Assembly: GCA_023078685.1 (NCBI GenBank)
Contig: JALGAS010000007.1
Coordinates: 3,224,001-3,288,000, forward strand
Origin: Neopestalotiopsis rosae
Taxonomy: Eukaryota; Ascomycota; Sordariomycetes; Amphisphaeriales; Sporocadaceae
Reading direction: 5' to 3'
Length of the DNA stretch: 64,000 bases
Part shown: in pieces, positions 34,001 through 45,017 of the stretch
Layout: each line of letters begins with the position of its first letter
Position numbering within the stretch: position 1 is the stretch's first letter
Notes under the pieces: model-generated
Told to the model about the DNA's origin: nothing
Databases searched by the model: none
The model's input: only the letters and a program-made list of their open reading frames with translations
Made by a program: the position numbers and the translations under genes

Positions 34001-35919
34001 CTACCTTGGTTCATGAGCCGACTGCAATGGTCGCCGCTGCTATCGAGACGACTGCAGCGCAGGACGACATGACCGTCGTCTTCACCTCATCGGTCAAAAC
34101 CAGCAGAGCCACGGCTTCGGTCAAGCACATTCATCCCTCAGCACACGATCGTACCCTTTGGAATGTCCTCCCAAAGCATCTTTCCAGCTACATTGACATG
34201 TCAGGCAGATACGATTCCGGTAGAGTCGGCGCTCGACTCCAAAGCCACCTTCCATCCACGTGCAGGGTTATGCAACTTGGAGATTTCATGGGCGGCACAG
34301 CTTATAGCTCTCCTGAAGCAGACTGCAGGACCATTACTCACCTCCTGAATCAGGGAATCATGCTTCTCGAGCGTCACTCCGATCTAGATGCGACAGAACG
34401 TGTCAACCTAATTGGTCTTGGCGACGTCCCCAAGCAAGCGGGTCAAGCTGTTACCAGAAAGGATGAGTTCCATTTCTACGCCGTCGACTGGACCCGGGAG
34501 CCTGCCGTCTCAGTCAAGTTGTCGCCTTTGGAGAACGAGGTGCGCTTCCGATCTGACAAGACATACTGGCTGGCTGGTCTCACTGGCGAGCTTGGTCTGT
34601 CTTTGACCAAGTGGATGGTGAACCGCGGCGCTCGATATGTTGTCATGACGTCTCGAAAGCCCAAGGTCGATGAGCAGTGGCTCGAGAGAGTACAGTCGGA
34701 TGGCGCTGTTGTTGAAATGATGGCCATGTAAGTTTGCCTCCTCTGCCAACCCCAAGTGTGATCCTTTGATCTAACAAGTACATGCAGGGATATCACGGAC
34801 TTGAGCTCGGTCACCGAGACCTATGAGACCATCTGCTCGACAATGCCTGAAATTGCTGGCGTCTGCAACGGTGCCATGGTCTTGAACGATGGATTGATTG
34901 AAAAGCAGTCCTACGAGGACTTCAATGGCACTCTTCGGCCCAAGGTTGACGGGACTCGATTCCTGAATGACTTGTTCGATAAGCCTACCTTGGACTTTTT
35001 CATTGTGTTCTCGTCACTGGCGTACTCGACGGGTAACATTGGACAGTCGAGCTATGCTGCAGCAAACGCCTTCATGGTCAGCACAGTTGAGGGCCGACGC
35101 AAGCGGGGACTGGCCGGCAGCGCCATCAACATGGCAGGCATTTACGGCATTGGCTACATCACGCGACAGGAGGCGACGCTAATGGACCGTCTTGAGAAGA
35201 TTGGCTACTCGAACATCTCCGAGTGGGACTACCTACAGCTGTTTGGCGCGGCGGTCCTGGCCTCGCCAGTAGACAGCACCATTGCCTTTGAGATCTCGTC
35301 GTCAGTGCGGCCATCGGACCCCGACGCCGAGACTCCGCCCCCGTGGCTTGATGTGCCGCGCTTTTCGTACTACCGTCGCGTCCGGTCCAAGATGGCCAGC
35401 GACAACAATGGCGAGACGCTGACGGTGCGTGCTCAGTTGCGCGAGCAGACGACCATGGCTGGCGTCGAGCAGGTGCTGCTGGCCGGTCTCGTCGGCACCT
35501 TGAACAAGCTGCTCGGTCTGCGGCCAGAGGACAATGCCATTTCGCCAGCGACAAGCCTGATTGAGGTGGGTATCGACTCGCTAGTAGCAGTCGACATGCG
35601 CTTTTGGTTTACACGCGAGCTTGATCTCGATTTGCCGGTGCTCAAGCTCCTGGGTGGTGCCACTGTCGAGGACATGGTTGAGGATGCAATGGCGCGCTTG
35701 TCGCCTGAGCTGATCCCCAATGTCAAGGTGGAGGAGTCCGCTGCAGCTCCAGTGTCGGAAAACGAGATGCAGCGCCTGGGCGAGCAGAAGGATGCGGACA
35801 GGGATGATGACACTAGCTCCGAGTCTATTGATTCTACAGACGATGAGGTCGCTGGGGCGTCGACGCCAAACACGGGGATTGACAGTTCGGCCTCCTCTGT
35901 TAAGGCTGATAAAGACTAA
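28092..35919 (+). CDS. Highly reducing polyketide synthase, KS-AT-DH-cMT-KR-ACP, no ER, no release domain
   Basis: Four exons (28092-28719, 28783-29430, 29486-34727, 34788-35919; introns 63, 55 and 60 nt) give 2549 residues. KS (about 5-435): Cys176 in DTACSSS, EAHGTGT, and [10 protein letters not shown]: Ser643 in GHSSGE. DH: His971 in [13 protein letters not shown], with [11 protein letters not shown] further on. C-methyltransferase: LEIGAGDG at about 1415-1422. [14 protein letters not shown] near 2120 and the Ser/Tyr pair ending in QSSYAAAN (Tyr2262). ACP: Ser2437 in GIDSL. I find no ER motif between methyltransferase and KR. After the ACP there is only an acidic Ser-rich tail of about 85 residues. 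KS and KR motifs read like those of PKS-NRPS hybrids and LovB. The enzyme needs an enoylreductase and a hydrolase in trans, and both are present in the window. Confidence 0.95.
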
Positions 35920-36361
35920 TTTCCAGTTCACGATTCACATGTATCATAGTTTGCGTTTTCTTAAATACATCTTCTTGTAACTTATTTCCGCCATAGCTTT
36001 CTTTCAAGTCATCACTTGTTCACTGCAATTTTGACATCCACTAAACGGTTGCGAATCAAACACGATTCACTCCACGCATCTCGTCTATAGCTAAACCGGT
36101 TTGCTTACACGTATGGTAAAGATTCCATTGAAGCCAACACATTCATGCCAATACAAGTAGAGATCTTCGAGTTTACAGCCCACGTAACATCTGCATTCCG
36201 GCTGCGGAAGCAGAAGTGTTACTCGCTTCAGATCGCTAGGTCATGTCATACCTGGCGCCCAGCATGAAGCAACAAAGCATTTTCCCCTGGGATTGCATTC
36301 GTGACTACCTAGGTATTAATCATGTGCATTGTCCAGTGTAGTCTGTTTAGCGTGACCAGGA
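35920..36361. other. Spacer between PKS and transposon
   Basis: AT-rich 3' flank of the PKS. It contains a CTACCTAGGTA string near 36305-36315. No gene is seen. Confidence 0.5.
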
Positions 36362-36370
36362 CACCACAGA
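36362..36370. repeat. Target-site duplication, left copy
   Basis: CACCACAGA stands immediately before the left inverted repeat. The same nine bases follow the right one at 37064-37072. Confidence 0.85.
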
Positions 36371-36439
36371 GGCTCCCAATACATCCACGGGGCCCCGTGG
36401 ATCTAAGTTTTCACGGGGCCCCGTGGAAATTATGTAAGC
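36371..36439. repeat. Left terminal inverted repeat with two GC palindromes
   Basis: It contains two palindromes. One is a perfect 20-bp palindrome (36382-36401) around the core CCACGGGGCCCCGTGG, and the other has the 14-bp core CACGGGGCCCCGTG (36412-36425). The palindromes are 10 bp apart. Confidence 0.9.
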
Positions 36440-36659
36440 ACGTATTTCCCAAGAGCTGCGCATCCCGTTGTCTTCCTCACCACAAATGCAATCGCCAATT
36501 CGTTGTGAGATCCGTATTTGGTATCATCGTATCTCTCATCCTGGACTTTCTTAATTTATTCTACGAGGCTTGGCGGGCGTGGTTGAAGAAATTGTGATAT
36601 TGAGCATTATTCGTAGTGGTGCGCTGTATCTCTAGTTCTGGCGCTGCGCTATACCACCG

Positions 36660-36990
36660 ACTATACTGGACCACCCACTATATTTAACCACCTATTGCAC
36701 TGGACCACCCACTGCACTAGACCACCCACTGCACTGGACCACCTGCATAAACGATATAATTGCTTGCCGGCTCCCGATGCAGGGCTTATTGCGAAGCCCA
36801 CGTATACCGGGGGCAGTGCAATTAACGGTGCAGTGCAATTGTTGTGCAGTGCAAGAAGTGCAGTGCAGTTATGGTGCAGTGCAAGAAGTGTAGCGCAATT
36901 GTGGTGCAGTGCCAGTGCATTTAGTGGTATTATACAGTGGGTAGTCCAGTGCAGTAGGTGGTTCAGTATGGTGATTTTGGCTGTGTTGGT
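36660..36990. repeat. Sub-terminal repeat arrays inside the transposon
   Basis: At 36666-36746 the motif (G)GACCACCCACTGCACT recurs about four to five times with variation. At 36817-36960 the motif GTGCAGTGCAA recurs about six times, and a reversed form of the left array (GTGGGTAGTCCAGTGCAG) ends the block. These make the element largely self-complementary. Confidence 0.8.
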
Positions 36991-36994
36991 GGAC

Positions 36995-37063
36995 GCTTAC
37001 ATAATATTCACGGGGCCCCGTGGAAACTTAGATCCACGGGGCCCCGTGGATGTATTGGGAGCC
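36995..37063. repeat. Right terminal inverted repeat with two GC palindromes
   Basis: Reverse complement of the left repeat with about three mismatches. It again has two CACGGGGCCCCGTG cores, at about 37009-37022 and 37035-37048. Confidence 0.9.
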
Positions 37064-37072
37064 CACCACAGA
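37064..37072. repeat. Target-site duplication, right copy
   Basis: CACCACAGA, identical to the copy at 36362-36370. Confidence 0.85.
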
Positions 37073-37252
37073 GCGTACCAGGCCCAAGCCGCGATGTAAA
37101 GGGCAACCAATAGAAGTTGCGCTAGAGCTAGCTAGCAGACCATACACTCAGTTACTACAGCACTTTGCAGCCTGCCCGTAACTTGAAAAACAATTGCATC
37201 GCATTGTTCCTCGTCTGTGGATTCCAGGCATTGCTCTTGTCTCTGATCTAAT

Positions 37253-38424
37253 TCAAGGAGGAGCTTTTGCAGTATATGTACTGGAATCAAGCCTATATCG
37301 TAGACCTCGGGGTTTAGCTTGGATTGGTACGAATTGGAGCGAGACTTTGTGTGTACTCACCTTCGCCCTCTTCTAGAGTAACATCCTCTCTGTCGCAGAA
37401 CGGATCATTATCTTGTTCGAGCTTTAGGAAGATGGCTTCAAGCGCACGAGCAATGTCTATTCGGATAGCGAGGATGTCTGCCACGTAAGGATCGTGAGTG
37501 GTGTCAGTCGTCAATCTGAGATTGAGTGCCTCAGACTCCCACGTCAGGGTTCGAGTAGAGGCAATCCAGGACATGGATGCATGTATCTTGTCCGCGTTGT
37601 GCAAGGCTGGGCTATAATCCGGACGAAGCGTGAAAGCAGCTACATCTCGATTGTTACTGATGCGCTTTGTCAGTTTCTCAAGTGTATCATGTCTTGCTTT
37701 ACCGGCAATTGGAGCGACAAGTGACCACGGCGATCAGCGGGCAGTTTGCCAGAAGGGTGCTTACCTATGCACTGTAAAATCATATGGCTCTCCTTCTTGC
37801 AAAGCCTGGAGAAAAGGTTAGACGAGGAGGCTTACTAGAGTAGGAATGACTCACGGCAGATCCGCTTTGTTCCCACAGATGTGCAAGGCGGAGTCTTGGA
37901 AGTTTAAGCTGATTCACATTCTCGGGCCGTTGTACAGTTGTTGGAAGCACATTGTCTGATCTCGGCTTACCCAGGTTTGCGGGCGGGTTGTAATCACTCA
38001 CGTCGGGGAGTTGTGGGGCATTGGAGAGCAGTCCAGACGCTACCAATTTGTATTGAACAACGGCTGCAGCATGCTGGTCATGTAGATTGACCTTGATGGA
38101 AGCAGGAACACCCATCTCCGACGCCGATTGACGGTGATCTCGTACCCAACGCTGTTGTCGGAAGGCGGGGACGTCAGTTGCGTGATGCCTAGGCCAGTGA
38201 GCTAGGAGGGGTAAGATACCTGGGGATACAGAGGCTTGGGTCGGTAAGAGGCCTCGTGAACTGCGGAGAGGTAAATCGATAAAATCAAGAGGAGACCGAG
38301 CCAAGTCTCTCTTATAAGCTCAGTTGAGGCGCTTACCTTGCACATTCCAAAAAGAAAATGAGGCAACCATCAAATTTGGGTCTCGAATTTTTGGGAGAAC
38401 AAATTGGCTGATAGGCAGCGACAT
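37253..38424 (-). CDS. Orphan multi-exon hypothetical protein
   Basis: No family is recognised. Six exons can be joined with consistent phases: 38424-38337, 38260-38220, 38151-37855, 37805-37765, 37656-37361 and 37317-37253, giving about 275 residues. Donors are GTAAGC, GTATCT, GTGAGT, GTAAGC and GTGAGT. The last intron would be only 43 nt, so the 3' end is uncertain. The product starts MSLPISQFVLPKI and is soluble-looking. It has a central segment SIKVNLHDQHAAAVVQYKLV and a C-terminal helical part with DILAIRIDIARALEAIFLKL. There is no signal peptide, membrane segment or known catalytic motif. The dense set of good splice sites argues for a real gene; its place beside a transposon and lack of relatives known to me suggest a lineage-specific gene. 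Confidence 0.5.
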
Positions 38425-40397
38425 ACACTATCAGTGCATCAGTGGCGCACTATAGCTTGAGGCAGTAATAAGCGTTAGTTGGTGGTAGCAAAGAATGCTG
38501 AACTATCTTATGTTTAGTCGCTCGGAGCATCGTCGCTACTCCGCCTGTTTTTACCTACCCTCACTTATCCCCACCTAGCCTTTTGACTTTGACGGTTTTT
38601 CTTTCTTTTTTCTTGCTTATACTCAATTGTTACTTTGCCTTTTGAAAAGATATTCTTCTGAAGTTCTTTACACAATACGCAAAGATGGGAAAACGATTTA
38701 CCCAGAATCTGTCCATCCTGCGTTTCGCGGATTGGTGGAATAGGGCAGAAAGGTCCTTGGGCGGCGTAAATGCTAGGCTTCCTCTAATACTCAGTAACGA
38801 AAAAGCAAAAAAATCCGAGATTTCTTTTAGCACCTCACACTCAGTATGATCCGTACACGATTCCATGCCCGTGCAATTATCCGATGTCCCTATTGAATGC
38901 AATTGTTTGGATAGTGGTTTTGGCAAAGTATGAGTGCTATTATAGTGACGTCGCTTGGTAACCAAGTATCAATAAGAACTTTTCTTGGGGCACATTATTT
39001 CTTGTCGTGTTGCAGTGTTCAGCATGCATGACTGTTTTTGGGGCGGATAATACTTAGTATGACATCAGGTACGATGTCAAAATGTTGCGTTCAAGGAATG
39101 TAGCGAAAGTCGCGATCTATTCTATAACTACGGCATGTTTATTAATATACTAACACACTTTGACTCAAGAAGGAAGCTATGATACTTATGTCATAAGTGG
39201 CGGAATGTTGGCAACTTGTGAGACATACAACAGATAACAATATATCTACTAGGTTAGGTATTCTACAGATTTCTTCTGTGAAGACAGTTTCAGACAATGT
39301 TCTCACTAACTGGACAACCACTCTTTAAATCAGCTGCGAAAGGGAAGAATTGACCGGCAGCTGACCAATAATGTCCTTCTATATAGCAAATTCGATCATG
39401 GGTCATGATTGTATGGATGTTAGAGCCTCAGGTGTGCAACAGGGTAAGTCACGATCCGTAGGATCATGATTTCTTTATGGGTTGCAAGGGCATGATGATC
39501 AATAGTATATTGTGCCCTGTCGCTTGGCAAATTCCAGTTTAGACGACATTCAAGAATTCGATAGTGCTGACAGCGTGTCAGACCAATTTACCAGGAGGAT
39601 CATAATTGAGTGGGAATACGTACCTAGCTGGATACAGCATCCGCCAGGGTGCACAAGAGCGTAGTGGGCCATCTAGTGGAACGATTGTTCGGCTGCAGGG
39701 GTGGACTTCACGCAGCATTATACAGCGGTCCTAGGACGGAGTACTTTAAATAGGAGCAAAGGAAAAAGCCTAGCGTACGCATTCAATAATATTAGCAACA
39801 TATCCCGCTTCTAATGATCAGGAATCTTTCGTGATTGCTTTCGAGAATTTGCGGATGATAATAACCCTGCCGACGCCTGGTTCAATAAGTGCGCTTCTCT
39901 GTACCCCCCGCTAAATCCATGTATGAACTATTCCCAGGCACAAGCCAAGCGATTGGCCAAGCTTTGGTCAAGCTTTCCGAACACACCAATCAGACATGTT
40001 GTATGTGGCTTGCGTTATACAGAATCATTTATGGTGGAGTGTATCAGCTTTGTCCGCCTTAAGCTTATCACCTTATGTATAATCTCAGAGGTATAAGCGA
40101 CGGCCGAGCTTCACAAAATCGCCCATTAGAACTGGGGACTGATGTGTATTGAGAGAACCTGAAGGATTTTGAGCAGTCCAGACTTCGCTTCTCGAATGAT
40201 GATGATTACAGGAGTGGTATTTCCAGCTGGCGATGCGGCCGACTCAGCTCTTCAGGATCAATATCACGATAGAGTCAAGGAGCACACCGTCAACAGAAAA
40301 GTGATATAAAAAGTGCTTGGTAGAACGTTCAATTCGTAAAAAATGCATTGAAACTCAGATCCGATACCCCTTCGTAGACCAGTCCAAAGGTTTCGCA
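38425..40397. other. Gene-poor region
   Basis: About 2 kb without a supportable gene. A 111-codon minus-strand frame (38630-38965) has no recognisable features and no continuation. A pyrimidine-rich patch with TTTTTACCTACCC lies near 38550. TATAAAAA at 40305-40312 is 93 nt before the next ATG and is a good TATA box candidate. No terminal repeats of a transposon are seen. Confidence 0.45.
40305..40312 (+). promoter_or_regulatory. TATA box candidate
   Basis: TATAAAAA 93 nt upstream of the start codon of the secreted SGNH/FG-GAP gene. Confidence 0.5.
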
Positions 40398-43300
40398 ATG
40401 GGGATTTTTCGCCTTGTTGCCGCGATTTGCACCAGCTTGCTCTTGGCAAGTACTGTCTACGGGATTCCCAATCCACCACTACCGACACCTACCAGTCAGA
40501 CCTCGCCGGTAGATGGCTCCCACGGCGAGTTGCATATTGCCAAGAGAGACTTAGTTGACCTGAGAATTTTGCCTCTCGGGGCGTCTATTGTCTGGGGACT
40601 TTTGTCGTCCGACTTGAATGGGTATGTACCACGTTTGGATTGTGATGGCGCGATCTATAAGCTGAGTTTGAATAGCTTCCGCAAGCCCTTGCGGGATCAG
40701 CTGCGATGGGAAGGTTACGCCGTAGACATGGTTGGCAGCAAGTTTAGCGGATCCATGAAAGATAACGTGAGTTGCTTTATTAAGCAGTGCGTGGTTTGTA
40801 AATACATATCCTAACAAACAACAGGATGTGGAAGCCACTCCCGGATATGTCATCGACCAGATTCACGCGGCTGCTGCGCTGAGCTACGGCTTCAAGCCCA
40901 ACGTCGTACTTGTCAATGCGGGAACAAACGACTGTGTTCAGAATATCGACATTGGCAATGCTGCTTCGCGTCTCGAGTCCTTGGTCAACGACCTTTGGAG
41001 CAACATTGGCGAGGACACCGTGGTTATAATTTCAACGATCCTCATCAATAATGTGGAGTCGGTCAATGAATGTCGAGCAATTGTCAACCCCATGTACCGT
41101 CAGCTGCAAGCTTCCTTGGCAGCCGAGGGCAAGCCTATTTACCTCACCGACTTTGACGGCTGGATCACCATTGACGACATTACCCAGCCTGATGGTACGC
41201 ACCCTACCGACGAGGGATACCGAAAGATGGCAGGCGCGTGGTGGAAGACGATCGCCCAGGCTGACGCTGATGGTGCTATACAATCTCCGCAAGACGCGGA
41301 CCTCGATACAGTCACGACAACTTGCCTCAAAGTTGCCGGTACAGGTGTCAATGCGGGCGCAGAGACGCAGACTGGCAGTGGCTACGATGATGGCATTTAC
41401 TACCACGACAGTGTGGAGCAGGGTATTCTGCTTACCATCACTAGCCAATGGGACCGTAATCAATGGTACTTTGCGCGGCTTTTCAACCAGGAGCGTGATG
41501 ACCTATTAGGCTGGATCAACGAGACAGACGGGTCAATTACGTTTGCACTATGGCGCAACGATGGCGACGGAGTCATGACCAAAATCGATGACATGACGAA
41601 TTTCCCCAATCAGTGCATCCCTCGTGGTGGACGATTCATCGATCTTAACGCAGATGGCCTCGACGACTTTGTCTGCATTAGCAATCCGGATGGCGCGCTC
41701 TACGGAGTCATCAACAACGGCGATGGTGGCGGCAGTAGTGGACCTACTTGGACCTCAATTGGTTTGATCAAGGATACCGACCCCAACTTTCCTCAAGCGC
41801 AAGTTAGGGTTGGTGATATCGACGGCGATGGTCGTGCAGACTTCATCGGTCTCGACGCTGACGGTAGTGCTCATGTCTGGCGAAATGGTGGAACCGCTGA
41901 CGTTCCCAATGTCTGGTAAGCCTACACATTCAACATTATGGAATGACAAAACATATACTAACAATGAATTTTCCATTAGGCAGGAGATGGGTATTCGCTG
42001 GACGGGCGGCAATATGAATGACCTCTCCGGCGTGCGATTCGAAGATCTCAATGGCGACGGCCGTGATGATTGGATGTGGGTGGCAGATGAAGGCACTACC
42101 TACACGTGGACCAACTCACGTAGCTGCTTGAAAGGAATAGTTGGTGATGGTCTCAATGTCGCGTGGCGCCAGGGATTCTACACGGGTGCGACGAGCGGCC
42201 CAACACACTTGGCGAGTTTCGACGGCGACGTCGACCGCGATCGCATCCACTTTGCTCGCATCTACGGCGAACCTGCAGCATTCTCTCTGATGGGCCGTCA
42301 AGACTATGTCTACATGGAGCACATTGCTGATGGCGACTTGCATACTTTCAATATGCGCGTGTGGCAGAATACTGGAAGCGGTGCGGCCAAGCTCAAAGCG
42401 GACGGCGACAAGTATGGAAATATGCAAGGCAGTGCAACAGGCCGCCAGGATTATGTGTGGTCATACTCGGGCGGCAAGATGATCATTTTCCGTAATGGCG
42501 GCGTCGACTATATTACCGAAGGCGAGAGCTATTGGACTCAACCGCAACAGGATATGTTTGATCCGCAAACAATCATCGGTCAATATCTCGATCGTCGCGA
42601 CTTGCACCTAACAGACTTTGACGGCGACGGCAAAGACGACATTGTGTGGACAAATCCTGACAACGACAATCATGTCTCGGTTTTCATCAACCAGTACGAT
42701 GGCACCACCTGGAGCTGGCAGTACCAGGCCGATCCAGCGCCAGCACTATCTTGCCCTTATACGAAAGGCCTGGGAATACACGATATTCCAGTGCGCTGGG
42801 GTGACATCAGTGGCAATGGTCGAGATGATTATGTGTGCATTGCGCCCGATGGGACCATGTCGGGCTATGTCCACGAGACAGACGGCTCATGGACGTACAA
42901 CGTGCAGTTCTTCGGCCCCAAGGGGTACGATCGTGCCAATTTCCAACTTGGCGACGTCAACGGCGACGGCAAGGTTGACATTATCTGGACTGAGAAGTTC
43001 TCGGGCGACGGCTACGTCTACTACAACGACGGCCCAGAGGATGTTGCTGGGTCGAGCTATCACTGGGACGTTAATGCAGACCTACAACCCGCGTATGCTT
43101 ATGCTGGTAACGTGTAAGTCTTTATTATGTTCATTCTAAAATCTGTGCTCGGACAATCAGAAAAGGCTACAAGCTAACTATGCGAGCAGTGCCGGCACAT
43201 GTACCTACTATAACGATCTCAATGGGGACGGACGTGTCGATCAGCACATCATTCTGGAATCATTCAACAATAATGCCGAGACGTCCTACAACTTGTGCGC

Positions 43301-44413
43301 TGGCGATCACGTCGGCGATGATGAAGATCCCTATACTGACCCAGGCTTGCCGGTTCCAGCGACTACAGCGCCAGCTACTACGACTGCTGGAGGTGTTACA
43401 ACTACAATAAACATTGGTGTATCCTCGGTCACGCCCATGCCTACCTGTCACATTGCCCAGGATCCGGACTCGGGCATCAGCACGGCGTACTGTGTATGCA
43501 GCGACTACGACGCCACTCTACCGACACTGGCTGGGACTTCGTCGCCTTGTGCATACACAACCTTGCCTACTATCACCACCGCAACAACCGCCGCTGACAC
43601 AGCAGGCTACACATACACGGACCCGTATGGCGACGTCATTGCGTGCTCGACCAGCTCAGTGGGCGCTATTGGTGGCGTGACGTACACGGCATGCGCAGGT
43701 GGCAGCAAGACGCTCGTAACGGGATCACCTCTGCCCGCGGTGACGGCAGCATGTCGAGTAGCCGAGGATCCGGACGCGGGCATCAATACCGCATTCTGCA
43801 CTTGCGATGACAGCCCGGGCTATACGCTGCCGACCCTGACGGGAACACTGCCCTGCGACTACACCTTTGTATCGACCGTCACGCTAGTTCCACCTACGAC
43901 TACCGCAGATGCTGCTTCCCCGACATCGTCTGCGAAAGGTTGGGCGGATGTCGATGATGTCGTGTCTTTGGTGCAATGTGGTGGCGTGGGCCAGAATTGT
44001 CAGAATTGGGCACCCATCTTCACTGATGATACCATCAACGACTTTTGTCAGAGCATTATTGACAGCCCGTAAGTTTAGACCCTCTCAACATCTGAATAAA
44101 AAATCTTGCTATGACGGAAGTGTTGAACCATAGCTAATCTTCAAATACGTGTAGTTGTATAAACCACCACGCTCTTGGTGCATCTGGTGTCGGTAGTGTT
44201 ACATTCGCGCGCGATCCTGACCTGGATTGCTCCATCACTGGACCGCTCACCGTAGATGAATGCCATGGCATTTTCGATGATGTCTATTCTGATCCAGAGT
44301 GTGCCGTTGGAAAAATGAACGGCAGCAGTGAATGCCAGGGCTATATCGATGCCCCAGACGGCACATATTTGGGTATTCTTGGCATCACCGGGTCTTGTGT
44401 TTGTGGAAAATAA
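40398..44413 (+). CDS. Secreted SGNH esterase (CE3-like) fused to FG-GAP/VCBS repeats and Cys-rich tail
   Basis: Six exons (40398-40621, 40676-40766, 40825-41915, 41980-43113, 43190-44068, 44155-44413) give 1225 residues. A signal peptide (about residues 1-22, ending ASTVYG) and a dibasic KR at 49-50 precede the catalytic domain. That domain has LRILPLGASIVWG (Ser63, block I), NAGTNDC (block III) and DGTHPTDEGY (Asp and His, block V). Then follow many FG-GAP-type repeats (about residues 350-800) with calcium-binding-like DxDGDGRxD loops. A Thr-rich linker contains two copies of a Cys-rich module (CHIAQDPDSGI and CRVAEDPDAGI), and the protein ends in a further Cys-rich domain. Likely an extracellular carbohydrate esterase acting on plant or microbial wall polymers. 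The first intron (54 nt) is stopless and in frame. Unrelated to the PKS cluster. Confidence 0.9.
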
Positions 44414-45017
44414 GGATGGTCGAGGTACCGCACCACATTCTTTCAATAGTGTATAGATACCGAACTGCACACTTGGTTTGTTGGAAACAACGTGTCGATT
44501 TCTGCGTACAGGGTACCTTGAGTGGGTTGACCAATCTGCCCTGCGTTACATACCATGGTAAACTTCGCCGCTCCCAAATGCGATGAACCAGCTAAATATT
44601 TGGGCGACCCAAAGGGAGGAAAGGTGAGAAATATACAAGACAAGACGGGGATGGAACGGAATTTGAGAAATAGATTCATCAGAGACAGGTCGTATATTCA
44701 GTGTAAATATATGTATTAGATCATTCAATCGAAACTGTTGCAATCTGAACAACAGTGGTTGCTTCTTGGTCATGAACTTCCAAAAGCGCCAGAGCTCCCA
44801 AATGCGCTAGGTTAGCACCCTGCCAACTGCCGCCCAGGCCTCGGGCCCCTGAGTGTGGTGTGGTGGCACTTGTCGTTCGTGCCAATGCAGCCCGTCGAGA
44901 TAAGGTCGTAGTAATTTTCGCAACCGTGTGTAAGAGGCGAAGCGGAGTTTTTGGTCATCATACTTCAAGTTCTTTGCGTTGTTCGATTGATGACCGACTG
45001 GGAGGGACCCTTGTCGC
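44414..45017. other. Intergenic, convergent gene ends
   Basis: Spacer between the esterase and the acetyltransferase on the opposite strand. Short frames on both strands look non-coding. Confidence 0.5.

Larger units (their letters stand above)
36371..37063. mobile_element. Non-autonomous Mutator-like element (MITE)
   Basis: The 693-bp element begins GGCTCCCAATACA and ends with its reverse complement. Terminal inverted repeats of 69 nt (36371-36439 and 36995-37063) differ at only about three positions, and a perfect 9-bp duplication of the target flanks them. Long inverted repeats with a 9-bp duplication are the pattern of Mutator-like elements; hAT elements would give 8 bp and Tc1 elements TA. 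There is no transposase frame, so movement would need a helper elsewhere in the genome. The interior holds sub-terminal arrays of ACCACCCACTGCACTGG-like and GTGCAGTGCAA-like units that are roughly reverse complements of each other. The near-identity of the ends suggests recent insertion. Confidence 0.85.

Noticed and set aside
36695..37099. A 134-codon frame across the transposon interior
   Set aside because: It is made of the repeat units and runs through the right terminal repeat; not a transposase.
38630..38965. A 111-codon minus-strand frame
   Set aside because: Unrecognised composition and no supporting neighbours; probably chance in AT-rich sequence.
35920..40397. A downstream NRPS module or reductase domain belonging to the PKS
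   Set aside because: No condensation, adenylation or reductase motif occurs in any frame; the PKS frame ends cleanly with a stop.
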